Assembly: GCF_020149935.1 (NCBI RefSeq)
Contig: NZ_CP083757.1
Span: 496,001 to 560,000, forward strand
Direction of reading: 5' to 3'
DNA from: Marinilongibacter aquaticus
GTDB lineage: Bacteria; Bacteroidota; Bacteroidia; Cytophagales; Spirosomataceae
Length of the DNA stretch: 64,000 nt
The notes under the pieces were generated by a model. That model was not told the origin of the DNA. It did no database searches and saw only the letters and a program-made list of their open reading frames with translations. Of the stretch, positions 9,298 to 18,535 are shown in pieces (positions within the stretch are counted from its first letter, which is position 1; each line of letters begins with the position of its first letter). The position numbers were made by a program, and so were the translations under genes.

Positions 9298-9831
9298 ATG
9301 CATATAGAAGACTGTTACTTCTTGGGAAAAATCACCAAGCCACATGGATTGAAAGGCGAGGTAGTGGTTTGGCTTGATGTAGACGCCCCCGAACTCTACG
9401 CCGAAATGGATTCTGTATTTTTGAAAATCGGGAACGAGCTCGTACCGTATTTTATCGAAGAAATCCAGATCAGGGGAAAGAAGTCTATCGCTAAATTCGA
9501 AGATTTCGAAAGGCTAGAAGATACCGAAAAAATCATCAACAAAGAATTGTATCTGCCTTTGGACAACCTGCCCGAACTCGACGACGACCACAGCTTCTAC
9601 TATCACGAAATTGTGGGATATGCGTTGAAAAGCGAAAATTCTGGAGAGATCATCGGCCTCATCACACAGGTGTACGAAGGCTCTGGCCAGGACCTTTTGG
9701 CCTTTGAAAAAGAAGGCAAAGAAGTGCTTATTCCCATTTCAGATGAGATTGTCAAAACCCTCGACCGCGAAGCCAAGACTTTGACGGTGGATTTGCCCGA
9801 TGGCCTTCTCGAACTTTATCTCGAATCCTGA
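9298..9831 (+). CDS. rimM: 16S rRNA processing protein RimM
   Basis: RimM is an assembly factor that binds the 3' domain of 16S rRNA and S19 while the 30S head matures. The 177-residue protein has the two expected barrels: an N-terminal RimM domain (YFLGKITKPHGLKGEVVVWL) and a C-terminal PRC-barrel domain (YYHEIVGYALKSENSGEIIG, then LIPISDEIVKTLDREAKTL). Length and order are standard. It lies between rpsP and trmD as in many bacteria, and its stop codon shares one base with the trmD start. Confidence 0.96.
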   Translation: MHIEDCYFLGKITKPHGLKGEVVVWLDVDAPELYAEMDSVFLKIGNELVPYFIEEIQIRGKKSIAKFEDFERLEDTEKIINKELYLPLDNLPELDDDHSFYYHEIVGYALKSENSGEIIGLITQVYEGSGQDLLAFEKEGKEVLIPISDEIVKTLDREAKTLTVDLPDGLLELYLES

Positions 9832-10514
9832 TGCGAATTGATATAGTAACCTGCCTGCCTGGACTGCTCGAAGGTTTTTTTTCCGAATCGATCGTGAAAA
9901 GAGCCATGGATGGGGGTAAAGTGGAAGTCAATTTGATCAATCTCAGAGATTACGGTTTGGGCAAAAGCAAGCAAATCGATGACTATGCTTTTGGCGGTGG
10001 TGCCGGCATGGTGATGATGATGGAGCCTTTGGTAAATTGCATCGAAGAACAAAGGGCAAAAAGGATATACGACGAGATAATCTACATGAGCCCCGACGGA
10101 GAATTGCTGGATCAAAAAGCCTGCAATCAAATGTCTTTGGCCCAAAACCTTTTGATCATCTGTGGACATTATAAGGGCATCGACGAACGTGTGCGTGAAG
10201 CCTACGTGACGAAAGAAATTTCAATTGGGGATTATGTATTGAGTGGGGGAGAAATCCCTGCTGCGGTACTGACCGATGCGATTATCCGGCTTGTTCCGGG
10301 AGCAATGAACGACGAAACATCCGCACTGTCCGATTCCTTCCAAGACGACCTGCTCGCCCCACCGGTTTATACACGTCCAGCCGATTTCAATGGCCAAAAA
10401 GTGCCCGAAGTTTTGCTCTCTGGAAATTTCAAGAAAATAGAGGAGTGGCGGCACGAAAAAGCCTTGGAAAGAACCAAAGAAAGAAGGCCAGATTTGTGGA
10501 AAAAAACTTTATGA
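9831..10514 (+). CDS. trmD: tRNA (guanine-37-N1)-methyltransferase
   Basis: TrmD methylates G37 next to the anticodon, preventing +1 frameshifting, and is essential in most bacteria. The 227-residue protein has the SPOUT trefoil-knot signatures: FGGGAGMVMMMEP, the SAM-binding ICGHYKGIDERV segment, and EISIGDYVLSGGE with the catalytic aspartate. The C-terminal KVPEVLLSGNFKKIEEWR is also typical. The start overlaps the rimM stop by one base (TGATG), implying coupling. Confidence 0.97.
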   Translation: MRIDIVTCLPGLLEGFFSESIVKRAMDGGKVEVNLINLRDYGLGKSKQIDDYAFGGGAGMVMMMEPLVNCIEEQRAKRIYDEIIYMSPDGELLDQKACNQMSLAQNLLIICGHYKGIDERVREAYVTKEISIGDYVLSGGEIPAAVLTDAIIRLVPGAMNDETSALSDSFQDDLLAPPVYTRPADFNGQKVPEVLLSGNFKKIEEWRHEKALERTKERRPDLWKKTL

Positions 10515-10539
10515 TAGCCGAGTAAAAATGGCTATTTTT
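10514..10539 (+). terminator. Rho-independent terminator after trmD
   Basis: ATAGCC and GGCTAT pair around an A-rich loop and are followed by TTTTTG. The stem begins within the trmD stop codon. Confidence 0.75.
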
Positions 10540-10616
10540 GACATTTATAGAGAAAAGAACACGCTCTTTACAACTGAGCAATCTAAAAACGTAAATTCTT
10601 CGCAATTCACTAATTT

Positions 10617-13151
10617 ATGGCAGAGGAAAACGACAATCAACAGCCCGAGTCGAGCCCAAAAGGCAACATCATTCCAATAAACATCGAGGACGAAATGCGT
10701 GGAGCCTACATTGATTATTCAATGTCGGTGATCATTTCGCGTGCCCTTCCCGATGTCCGCGACGGTTTCAAACCCGTGCACCGTAGAGTGTTATACGGAA
10801 TGTCTGAACTTGGGGTTTATCACAATCGTCCTTACAAAAAATCCGCACGTATCGTCGGTGAAGTTTTGGGTAAATACCACCCGCATGGCGATTCATCCGT
10901 ATACGATACCATGGTGCGTATGGCCCAGGAGTGGTCACTTCGCTATCCTTTGGTCGACGGCCAGGGTAACTTCGGTTCGGTGGATGGCGATTCGCCCGCA
11001 GCGATGCGTTATACCGAAGCAAGACTCAAACGCATAGCCGAAGAAATGTTGGCCGATATCAATAAAGATACGGTCGATTATCAATCCAACTTCGACGACT
11101 CCCTCAAAGAGCCCTCGGTTTTACCGGCCCGGATCCCCAACCTTTTGTTGAACGGAACCTCGGGTATCGCCGTAGGTATGGCCACCAATATGGCTCCGCA
11201 CAATTTGAGCGAGGTGGTGGCGGGAATCAAAGCTTACATTGACAATGAGCAAATCGAAATCGAAGAGCTCATGCAATATGTAAAAGCTCCTGATTTTCCT
11301 ACCGGTGGGATAATTTACGGTTATTCCGGAGTAAAATCGGCCTTTGAAACGGGTAGAGGGCGTATTGTTATGCGTTCGGCCACCAATTTCGAAACGACAA
11401 AAACAGGTAGGGAACGCATTATTGTGAACGAAATTCCCTACATGGTGAACAAAGCCAGCATGATCGAAAAGACGGCGGCTTTGATCAACGAAAAGAAAAT
11501 AGAAGGTATCTCGGATATCCGTGATGAATCGGACAGACACGGTTTGCGGATCGTGTATGAACTCAAACGCGATGCCGTACCCAATGTGGTACTGAACAAT
11601 TTGTTCAAATACACTCAATTGCAGTCCTCTTTCAGTATCAACAATGTGGCCTTGGTGAAAGGTCGCCCGATGACATTGAACCTGAAAGACATGATCAGCC
11701 ACTATGTGAGCCACAGGATTGAGGTGATCACAAGAAGGACTGAATATGAATTGAAAGAAGCCGAGAAAAGAGCTCACATCCTCGAAGGTTTGTTGATCGC
11801 TCTGGATCACTTGGATGAAGTGATCGCTCTGATACGGGCTTCCAAAGATCCCGACGAGGCGAAAGCGGGATTGATGGAAAGATTCGAACTTTCCGAAATT
11901 CAGGCCAAGGCCATTTTGGATATGCGTCTGCAACGTCTTACCGGACTTGAGCGTGACAAGATTATTTCGGAATACGAAGAGATCAAAAAATTGATCGAAA
12001 GATTGAAAGAGATTTTGGCCTCTGAGGAAATCAAGAAAGACCTGATCAAACAGGATCTCGACGATATCAATACCAAATACGGAGACGAAAGACGCTCGCA
12101 AATTGAAATGGCGGGTGGCGATTTCAACATCGAGGATATGATTCCGGATGATGAAATGCTCGTGACCGTATCGCATCAAGGCTACATCAAAAGAACCCCA
12201 CTTGTAGAATATCGTACCCAAAACAGGGGCGGTGTGGGCTCGCGTGGCGTGAAGACGAAGGACGAAGATTATACGGAACACCTTTTTACGGCTACAAACC
12301 ACAATTACCTGCTCTTCTTTACCGAAAAGGGTAGATTGTATTGGTTGCGTGTATTTGAGCTGCCAGAAGGCACCAAAACGTCCAAAGGCCGTGCCATTCA
12401 AAACTTGATCAATATCGAGTCGGACGATAATATCCGAGCTGTATTGAATGTAAACAACCTGTCTGAGGAAGATTACATCAACAATAATTACATCGTAATG
12501 TGTACCAAGCAAGGTACCGTGAAAAAGACCTTGCTCGAAGCCTATTCGAGGCCGAGGGTTAACGGTATTATCGCCATTACGATAAACGATGGCGATCAAT
12601 TGCTCGACGTGTCATTGACAAACGGCAACAATTACATCATCATCGGGGCCAGCGGCGGCAAAGCCGTTCGTTTCCACGAGTCGGATGTACGGGCTATGGG
12701 TAGGGGAGCTGCCGGGGTGCGTGGTATCCGTTTGGAAGATGGAGACGAAGCCATTGGCATGGTTTGTGCCAGTCGTGAAGATGCCCAGCTGATGGTTGTG
12801 TCGGAGAACGGCTACGGAAAACGTTCGGATATCGAACAATACCGTATCACATCGCGTGGAGCCAAAGGGGTAAAAGCCCTGAACATTACCGAAAAGACAG
12901 GTAAATTGGTTTCCATAAAAGAAGTGACCGACGAAGACGATTTGATGATCATCACCGTAAGGGGTATTGCCATACGCATGAGCATTTCGGATTTGCGTAT
13001 CATGGGCCGTGCCACACAAGGGGTGAAACTCATTCGTTTGAATGACAAGGACGGTATTGCTTCTGTGACACGTATTGTCAAAGAAGAGGAAGATATTGAA
13101 GACAGTGAAAGTCAGGAAAACGATGACGAAACTCCAAAAAGCGAGGATTAA
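10617..13151 (+). CDS. gyrA: DNA gyrase subunit A
   Basis: GyrA is the DNA breakage-reunion subunit of gyrase, which introduces negative supercoils. The 844-residue protein shows the topoisomerase IIA core, starting with [20 protein letters not shown] and including the catalytic tyrosine in AMRYTEARL. The quinolone-resistance region [15 protein letters not shown] keeps the serine and aspartate seen in susceptible enzymes. The C-terminal half carries the beta-pinwheel repeats. The GyrA box is degenerate (QNRGGVG rather than QRRGGKG), yet overall length and context favour GyrA over ParC. It stands alone with an acidic tail. Confidence 0.95.
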   Translation: MAEENDNQQPESSPKGNIIPINIEDEMRGAYIDYSMSVIISRALPDVRDGFKPVHRRVLYGMSELGVYHNRPYKKSARIVGEVLGKYHPHGDSSVYDTMVRMAQEWSLRYPLVDGQGNFGSVDGDSPAAMRYTEARLKRIAEEMLADINKDTVDYQSNFDDSLKEPSVLPARIPNLLLNGTSGIAVGMATNMAPHNLSEVVAGIKAYIDNEQIEIEELMQYVKAPDFPTGGIIYGYSGVKSAFETGRGRIVMRSATNFETTKTGRERIIVNEIPYMVNKASMIEKTAALINEKKIEGISDIRDESDRHGLRIVYELKRDAVPNVVLNNLFKYTQLQSSFSINNVALVKGRPMTLNLKDMISHYVSHRIEVITRRTEYELKEAEKRAHILEGLLIALDHLDEVIALIRASKDPDEAKAGLMERFELSEIQAKAILDMRLQRLTGLERDKIISEYEEIKKLIERLKEILASEEIKKDLIKQDLDDINTKYGDERRSQIEMAGGDFNIEDMIPDDEMLVTVSHQGYIKRTPLVEYRTQNRGGVGSRGVKTKDEDYTEHLFTATNHNYLLFFTEKGRLYWLRVFELPEGTKTSKGRAIQNLINIESDDNIRAVLNVNNLSEEDYINNNYIVMCTKQGTVKKTLLEAYSRPRVNGIIAITINDGDQLLDVSLTNGNNYIIIGASGGKAVRFHESDVRAMGRGAAGVRGIRLEDGDEAIGMVCASREDAQLMVVSENGYGKRSDIEQYRITSRGAKGVKALNITEKTGKLVSIKEVTDEDDLMIITVRGIAIRMSISDLRIMGRATQGVKLIRLNDKDGIASVTRIVKEEEDIEDSESQENDDETPKSED

Positions 13152-13255
13152 TCGTTAATGTTTCGTTAATTGACAATCACTAATTTAAACTTTTGATATT
13201 TCATTCCATCTGAATATTACTAACTTAGGATTTTATTAAACAAAATACATTTTCA

Positions 13256-14341
13256 ATGAGAAAAATAGGACTAATTATAGCCTTAACCTCTGTCAGCTAT
13301 CTTTCATTCGGTCAGGGAGTGGCCGATGTGGCGGCTGAGGCGGCTTGCCAAGAACAGGAGAACCTTCTCAAACCTATCCTTAAAAGCTCAGAGCATCCCA
13401 AAAGAGGCATCAAGTCTAGCACTTGGATACGTTTGGCTGAAGCCTACACCAACTATACAACCATGTGCGGAAAAGATTCTACTTCCGGAATTAAAGCATG
13501 GGAAGCCATCCAGAAGGCCAAAGAATTGGATACGGACGGCAAAGAAGCCGACAACATTGAAGCCGTAATGCATGGCCAAGCTATGTATTCTGCAACAATG
13601 AACCAAGGTGTTGCCCATTACAACAACGGCAACATGGACATGGCCGAGAAACTTTTCGGTATTGCGGCCACGGTAACGCCTACAGATTCTATGGCTGCTC
13701 AGTACACTGCCATGTTGGCCAACCAACAAGGACATACTGAAGATGCCATCAAATACTATACGCAGTACATCGAAACAGCCGGCGGTAGAGATCCATCGTC
13801 TTACTATACCTTGGCGATGATCGAGAAAAAAGAAGGCGATATCGATGGAGCAATTGCCTGGTTGAAAAGAGGTATCGAAGATACGGACAACAAAGACCTT
13901 AGAGGTGAGTTGGTGAACACATACATTCAGGAAGACCGTTTGGATGAAGCCATTCGTGATTTGCAAGACCTTGTGAATAAAGACCCTAAAAATGTAGGAG
14001 CCTTGCTCAACTTGGGTTTGATCTACGATAACGAAGGCGACAAGGAAAAAGCTTTGGAAACCTACAACAAAGTGTTGGAACTTGATCCCGACAATTATGA
14101 TTGCAACTTCAGTATCGCGGTCATTCACTTCAACAATGCCGTAAAAGTCAAAAACGAAGTGGATGCCATGGATATGGAAACCTACAAAAAAGAAGGACAA
14201 GCCGTATTGGACAAAGCCTGTGCAGAATTCACAAAATCAAAGCCGTATTTTGAGAAATGCAACAGTGTGAAACCAAATCAGGCCGAGGTTACAAACAGCC
14301 TAGATAGCTTGAACGGAATTTTAGCTCAGTGCAACAAATAA
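13256..14341 (+). CDS. Secreted tetratricopeptide repeat protein
   Basis: A Sec signal peptide (MRKIGLIIALTSVSYLSFGQ) precedes about 340 residues made largely of TPR units, for example GVAHYNNGNMDMAEKLFGIA and GLIYDNEGDKEKALETYNKV. TPRs form helical scaffolds for protein binding. Such periplasmic TPR proteins are common in Bacteroidota and their partners are usually unknown. It is monocistronic, with about 100 bases after gyrA and a terminator behind it. No enzymatic motif is visible. Confidence 0.85.
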   Translation: MRKIGLIIALTSVSYLSFGQGVADVAAEAACQEQENLLKPILKSSEHPKRGIKSSTWIRLAEAYTNYTTMCGKDSTSGIKAWEAIQKAKELDTDGKEADNIEAVMHGQAMYSATMNQGVAHYNNGNMDMAEKLFGIAATVTPTDSMAAQYTAMLANQQGHTEDAIKYYTQYIETAGGRDPSSYYTLAMIEKKEGDIDGAIAWLKRGIEDTDNKDLRGELVNTYIQEDRLDEAIRDLQDLVNKDPKNVGALLNLGLIYDNEGDKEKALETYNKVLELDPDNYDCNFSIAVIHFNNAVKVKNEVDAMDMETYKKEGQAVLDKACAEFTKSKPYFEKCNSVKPNQAEVTNSLDSLNGILAQCNK

Positions 14342-14363
14342 GCAATGAGTAGAAGACAATAAT

Positions 14364-14393
14364 AAAAGGCTGCCGATTACTCGGTGGCCTTTT
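14364..14393 (+). terminator. Terminator after the TPR gene
   Basis: AAAAGGC-CCGA pairs with TCGG-GCCTTTT around TTAC. The stem sits 22 bases after the stop codon. Confidence 0.75.
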
Positions 14394-14483
14394 AATGAGA
14401 ATACTTATTTAACATAATATATATTATAAAACAATTAGTTTCTGCTATTCTAAAACATAATCAAAGCACTCTGATGATTCAAA

Positions 14484-14663
14484 TTAAGACAACCAGACTT
14501 TGTTCTTAATGCCGATAAGCAGCAAAACGCTCATCACGATAATCAATCCTATAGCAGATTTGGGAATAGGTTGTTTGGCGTAGATTTCAAGGCCTATGGC
14601 CGCTAAACTCAAAACAATCGCAATACTGGGCAGGTACAGGTAGGCCCATCGTTTGTATTTCAT
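14484..14663 (-). CDS. Small membrane protein of 59 residues
   Basis: A 59-residue frame reads MKYKRWAYLYLPSIAIVLSL at the start and KNKVWLS at the end. It has two hydrophobic helices (about residues 9-28 and 38-51) separated by a short polar loop with KQPIPKS. The positive N-terminus favours a two-pass inner-membrane protein with both ends in the cytoplasm. The start lies five bases after the stop of the upstream XRE-type regulator on the same strand, so the two are probably co-translated. I do not recognise a family; its compact design and coupling to a regulator are the main support for its being real. Confidence 0.6.
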   Translation of the reverse strand: MKYKRWAYLYLPSIAIVLSLAAIGLEIYAKQPIPKSAIGLIIVMSVLLLIGIKNKVWLS

Positions 14664-14668
14664 GGTGA

Positions 14669-15127
14669 TCAGGCAGGGTTAAATTCTGTGAATGAATTGT
14701 CACTGTAAAATACAACAATTTTCTTAATCTGCTTTTCTCCGGCTTTTCCCTTGCCCATGGTTCCATTCGATGCGGGCGACACACTGCGATTTCCTGAATC
14801 TTCTTTAGAAATAAAACCTACACCCATGCCTTGAAGACGAAGCATTTCCTGTTCACGTTGTTCCTCATCCAATCGGCCTGCTATTTTCCTTAGCATCTCT
14901 TTGTCAAGGGCACAGCCATCCATTGTCCATTCAAAACCCAGCTCCGGAAACTTTTGAATGATATTCTGTACGATATCCAGACTCGGCTTATTCCGTCCCT
15001 TTGTTATGTGGCTTATAATTGGTCGACCTACGCCTATATAATCCGCAAACTGCGAACTGGAGAAACCCAAATCATGAATGATTTGAGCAATCTTCATATT
15101 CAACTCATCCAGGGGTTTCTCATCCAT
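14669..15127 (-). CDS. Helix-turn-helix (XRE-like) transcriptional regulator
   Basis: This 152-residue protein has an N-terminal lambda-repressor-like DNA-binding domain (IIHDLGFSSSQFADYIGVGR, then PIISHITKGRNKPSLDIVQ, about residues 12-55). A charged, probably disordered C-terminal half follows, containing RLDEEQREQEMLRLQG. The ATG at 15127 (MDEKPLDELN) is chosen because the longer frame would add an unrelated hydrophobic leader. The upstream region carries repeated TTTACATT blocks and palindromes that could be its operators. It is probably co-transcribed with the small membrane protein downstream. Confidence 0.75.
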   Translation of the reverse strand: MDEKPLDELNMKIAQIIHDLGFSSSQFADYIGVGRPIISHITKGRNKPSLDIVQNIIQKFPELGFEWTMDGCALDKEMLRKIAGRLDEEQREQEMLRLQGMGVGFISKEDSGNRSVSPASNGTMGKGKAGEKQIKKIVVFYSDNSFTEFNPA

Positions 15128-15450
15128 AATGCTTTTGTTTAGACAAGTAAATGATTTACAATTCAACAAAAGTAAAATTACAAATAGAAATTTACATTTC
15201 AAAACAATTTACATTTATTGATCAATGTATTTAATAATGTGAATTCACAATTGTTATCATTTCGTCTTGAATAAGTACCAATGAATAAACATAAATATAA
15301 CTATTCTAATTTCAATGCTCGCCCTTATTCAAGACGAGTTTAAAAAATATTTCACTTTTGTTTGGAATTTACATTCCTACACCCTTACCTTTGACTCAAG
15401 AAACGATTAAACGACAACCGGATTCGGGACTTAACGTGCTTTTAAAACTT
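15128..15450. promoter_or_regulatory. Repeat-rich control region upstream of the XRE gene
   Basis: This gene-free stretch holds a 12-base palindrome TGTGAATTCACA (15238-15249). It also holds TTTACATT blocks at about 15191, 15208 and 15366, and a perfect 14-base inverted repeat, TCGTCTTGAATAAG at 15262-15275 and its complement at 15324-15337. The repeats lie upstream of the minus-strand regulator gene, so they could be operators or a structured leader. The two 14-base arms are 48 bases apart, too far for an ordinary terminator. Confidence 0.5.
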
Positions 15451-15505
15451 TAAATTTAGCTTTCCTAATACAAGAAAAATGCCCTTTCAAGGGCTACCAA
15501 AAAAG

Positions 15506-15535
15506 AAGAGACCTGCCAATTTTGGCAGGTCTCTT
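15506..15535 (-). terminator. Terminator after dapD
   Basis: AAGAGACCTGCC and GGCAGGTCTCTT form a perfect 12-bp stem with an AATTTT loop. A-rich sequence on its left gives a U-run on the minus strand. Confidence 0.85.
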
Positions 15536-15571
15536 TCATTTCAGACCAATCTGGTTGGGCCTTGTGTGCTT

Positions 15572-16390
15572 TTACACTGCCACATCATTGTCTCTCAAAG
15601 CCTGGTTCAAGCTTGTTTTGAGGTCTGTACTTTCCTTTCTTTTGCCGATAATCAAGGCACAAGGTACATGAAACTCACCCGCAGGGAAGCTTTTGGCTTG
15701 TGTACCTGGAATAACCACACTGTTTTCGGGCACCTCGCCTTTGTAAATCACAGGCTCGTCCACAGTCACGTCGATAATTTTTGAGCTTTTCGTCAGCGTA
15801 ACACCCGCTCCCAAAACAGCACGCTTACCCACACGCACACCTTCTACGATAATGCAACGCGAGCCAATAAAAGCCCCATCTTCAATAATTACAGGAGCGG
15901 CTTGAGGGGGCTCCAAAACACCACCAATACCCACACCACCACTGAGGTGCACATCTTTACCAATCTGAGCACAACTTCCAACCGTAGCCCAGGTATCGAC
16001 CATGGTGCCAGAATCTACATACGCACCAATGTTTACGTAGCTCGGCATGAGGATCGTACCACTAGCCAAATAGGCCCCATAACGTGCCACAGCCGGGGGC
16101 ACTACCCGTACACCCAATTCTTTATAATTTGTTTTTAATTGCATTTTATCGTGATACTCAAAAATGCCAACTTCTTGAATTTCCATTTTCCGAAGTGGGA
16201 AATACAAAATAATTGCCTTTTTAACCCACTCATTAATTTGCCAAGAACCGTCTTCCAAGGGCTCTGCCACACGCAATCTGCCCTTATCGACATGCTCAAT
16301 TACCTCTTCAATTGTTTTCGAAACCGCTGGGTCGCTCAATTTCTCTCGGTTATCCCAAGCTTCCAAAATCAAATTTTGATCGATATTCAT
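15572..16390 (-). CDS. dapD: 2,3,4,5-tetrahydropyridine-2,6-dicarboxylate N-succinyltransferase
   Basis: DapD transfers succinyl from succinyl-CoA to tetrahydrodipicolinate in the lysine/diaminopimelate pathway. The 272-residue product has the helical N-terminal domain followed by the left-handed beta-helix of hexapeptide repeats (VNIGAYVDSGTMVDTWATVG, VHLSGGVGIGGVLEP, GAFIGSRCIIVEGVRVG). Length and motif order match the DapD trimer. It is monocistronic with a strong terminator. The related DapH is about 30 residues shorter and has a different N-terminus, which makes DapD the better call. Confidence 0.95.
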   Translation of the reverse strand: MNIDQNLILEAWDNREKLSDPAVSKTIEEVIEHVDKGRLRVAEPLEDGSWQINEWVKKAIILYFPLRKMEIQEVGIFEYHDKMQLKTNYKELGVRVVPPAVARYGAYLASGTILMPSYVNIGAYVDSGTMVDTWATVGSCAQIGKDVHLSGGVGIGGVLEPPQAAPVIIEDGAFIGSRCIIVEGVRVGKRAVLGAGVTLTKSSKIIDVTVDEPVIYKGEVPENSVVIPGTQAKSFPAGEFHVPCALIIGKRKESTDLKTSLNQALRDNDVAV

Positions 16391-16786
16391 TGTACTAATT
16401 TTAGTTAAATCTCCTGAACAAAAAGTTTATTTACATTAAACTAGATTGCTTATAATAAGCTATTTGTATATTCGTGAAGCGTCGAAACTGGTTTTCTAGA
16501 GAATTGCATTCCGAGCCGCCAAACAATATTTTGTTTTCGCTCCTCTCCCGCTCCATTCCACAAAACTAAAATATTCTGCTTGTTTTTCGCAGCGGGTCGT
16601 GCATAGTTTTCTCGACAAGACCTGATACTTGCTTTGCTATTTATTTTAGCAATTGTATTGAATTGCATTCATCCAAGTATTAGTTTGCATTTAAGGTGTT
16701 GTGAACCTGCTGACCGAACTATATGTTTTGGAATAGATGAAAAGTGTTATTTTTGTCTGACTTTTATTCAATTAAAATTTTATTCA
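16391..16786. other. Divergent intergenic region dapD/gapA with gapA promoter
   Basis: This region of about 400 bases separates the divergent dapD and gapA genes. TATTTTTG at 16748-16755 matches TAnnTTTG and lies 31 bases before the gapA ATG; TTG at 16728 is a possible but closely spaced -33 element. A 72-residue minus-strand frame at 16450-16668 shows no recognisable features, so I do not call it a gene. Nothing else is recognised. Confidence 0.55.
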
Positions 16787-17794
16787 ATGAACGACATTAA
16801 AGTTGCTATTAACGGATTTGGTAGAATAGGTAGATTGGTGTACCGTCAGATCTACGATATGGAAGGAATTGATGTAGTGGCGATCAACGACTTGACAAGT
16901 CCTGCTACATTGGCTCATCTATTGAAATACGATACTGCCCAAGGACGTTTTGGACAGGATGTAAAAGCCACTGAAAACAGCATTATTGTAAACGGTGACG
17001 AAGTGAACATTTATTCTCAGCGTGACCCATCGCAAATTCCTTGGGCTGAGCACGATGTGGATGTGGTTTTGGAGTGTACTGGTTTCTTTGCCAGCGACGA
17101 AAAAGCAGCCGCTCACTTGACAGCCGGTGCGAAAAAAGTGGTGATCTCTGCACCAGCTACTGGTGATGTGAAAATGATCGTTTTCGGTGTAAACCACGAT
17201 ACATTGGACGGTTCTGAAACCATCATTTCTGGTGCTTCTTGTACCACAAACTGTTTGGCTCCAATGGCCAAAGCTTTGAATGATGCTTTCGGTATCAAAT
17301 CAGGTTTGATGACTACGATTCACGCCTATACAAACGACCAAAATACTCAAGATGCTCCGCATAAAGATTTGAGAAGAGCTCGTGCGGCTGCTCAAAACAT
17401 TGTGCCAAACACGACAGGTGCTGCGAAAGCGATTGGTAAAGTATTGCCCGAATTGAACGGTATTTTGGACGGTGCCGCTCAGCGTGTACCTACACTTACT
17501 GGCTCTTTGACCGAATTGGTAACCATTTTGGACAAAAAAGTAACGGCCGAAGAAGTAAACGAAGTAATGAAAGCCGCAGCCGACGAAAGCTATGGCTATA
17601 CTGAAGATCCGATCGTGAGCTCCGATATTATCGGTATCAACTTCGGTTCTTTGTTTGATGCAACACAAACCAAAGTACAAACAGTCGGTGATAGCCAATT
17701 GGTGAAAACCGTAAGCTGGTATGACAACGAAATGTCTTACGTTTCGCAATTGGTTCGTACCGTAAAACATTTTGCTGGATTGATTCAGAAATAA
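16787..17794 (+). CDS. gapA: Glyceraldehyde-3-phosphate dehydrogenase, type I
   Basis: This enzyme converts glyceraldehyde-3-phosphate to 1,3-bisphosphoglycerate with NAD and phosphate in glycolysis. The 335-residue protein begins [16 protein letters not shown] (NAD-binding motif) and carries the catalytic cysteine in SCTTNCLAP. The catalytic histidine follows in TIHAYTNDQ, and WYDNEMSY stands near the end. The ATG at 16787 is chosen because it opens the canonical N-terminus, with a -7 element 31 bases upstream; the longer frame adds an unrelated leader. Asp at the end of the second strand would favour NAD over NADP, but I did not verify it. Confidence 0.96.
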   Translation: MNDIKVAINGFGRIGRLVYRQIYDMEGIDVVAINDLTSPATLAHLLKYDTAQGRFGQDVKATENSIIVNGDEVNIYSQRDPSQIPWAEHDVDVVLECTGFFASDEKAAAHLTAGAKKVVISAPATGDVKMIVFGVNHDTLDGSETIISGASCTTNCLAPMAKALNDAFGIKSGLMTTIHAYTNDQNTQDAPHKDLRRARAAAQNIVPNTTGAAKAIGKVLPELNGILDGAAQRVPTLTGSLTELVTILDKKVTAEEVNEVMKAAADESYGYTEDPIVSSDIIGINFGSLFDATQTKVQTVGDSQLVKTVSWYDNEMSYVSQLVRTVKHFAGLIQK

Positions 17795-17819
17795 GTTTCT
17801 GATTGAGTCTAGAGCGAAG

Positions 17820-17848
17820 AAAGCCTTCACAAATTGTGAAGGCTTTTT
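17820..17848. terminator. Bidirectional terminator between gapA and trmB
   Basis: AAGCCTTCAC and GTGAAGGCTT pair around AAATT, with A-rich sequence on the left and a T-run on the right. It can serve both convergent genes. Confidence 0.85.
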
Positions 17849-17878
17849 CTTTTGCGTTTAGTCTTTCCCGTACAAATT

Positions 17879-18532
17879 CTATTTCAAACGGCACTTGATA
17901 TAATGTACCGAACTGCCCCTTTCGGTCCAGATTTGCTCATAATGTGTGCGAATACCAAAATGCTCATCGAGCAAGGGCGAATTATACAAGTCATCGGTAT
18001 GATCGAGCAATTCAAATTCATTGTCCTTTTGCAAGATTTCCAGGCTGTAATCGTAAAGGAAACGCGAATCCGTTTTCAATTTGAAGAGTCCGCCTTTACG
18101 CAAATACTTCTTGTAAATACCCAAAAAATGCGGATTGGTTAGGCGTCTTTTCTCCTCTTTGTCACGGGGTTGCGGATCCGGATGAATTAACCATATTTCT
18201 TCGATTTCATCGGCATTGAAAAACTCATCCAAAAACTGAATGCCCGTTCGCAGAAATGCCGCATTGTCCAAGCCTTTGTCCATCGCCCTTTTACTTCCAC
18301 GAGCAATCCGATCTCCCTTAATATCAATACCAATAAAGTTCATGTCGGGAATATTTTCGGCCAATCCAACCGTATACTCGCCCTTTCCGCAAGCCAATTC
18401 CAAAACCAAAGGTTTGTCGTTACCGAAATACTCCGCCCAATTTCCCTTTATTTTCGTATACCATTCTTTTCCACGCTCAATTACATTGTGAGCATCTTGA
18501 TTGTGCTTGAACCGGTGTTGTTTTCTTCTCAA
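17879..18532 (-). CDS. trmB: tRNA (guanine-46-N7)-methyltransferase
   Basis: TrmB forms m7G46 in the variable loop of tRNAs. The 217-residue protein has the SAM motif LVLELACGKGEYTVGLA and the acidic-loop segment MNFIGIDIKGDRIARG. It also carries the catalytic IWLIHPDPQPRDKEEKRRL signature and the C-terminal TRFE-like FGIRTHYEQIW. The gene lies three bases after folC on the same strand, so the two form an operon. Length is normal. Confidence 0.95.
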   Translation of the reverse strand: MRRKQHRFKHNQDAHNVIERGKEWYTKIKGNWAEYFGNDKPLVLELACGKGEYTVGLAENIPDMNFIGIDIKGDRIARGSKRAMDKGLDNAAFLRTGIQFLDEFFNADEIEEIWLIHPDPQPRDKEEKRRLTNPHFLGIYKKYLRKGGLFKLKTDSRFLYDYSLEILQKDNEFELLDHTDDLYNSPLLDEHFGIRTHYEQIWTERGSSVHYIKCRLK

Positions 18533-18535
18533 AAT

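Noticed and set aside
10840-10930. Quinolone-resistance mutation in gyrA
   Set aside because: The region GDSSVYDTM keeps the serine and aspartate of susceptible enzymes.
10617-13151. ParC (topoisomerase IV) as an alternative for gyrA
   Set aside because: The C-terminal pinwheel repeats, length and breakage-reunion motifs fit GyrA better, despite the degenerate GyrA box.
16450-16668. A 72-residue minus-strand frame between dapD and gapA
   Set aside because: No ribosome-binding signal, domain or protein-like composition; it covers the gapA upstream region.
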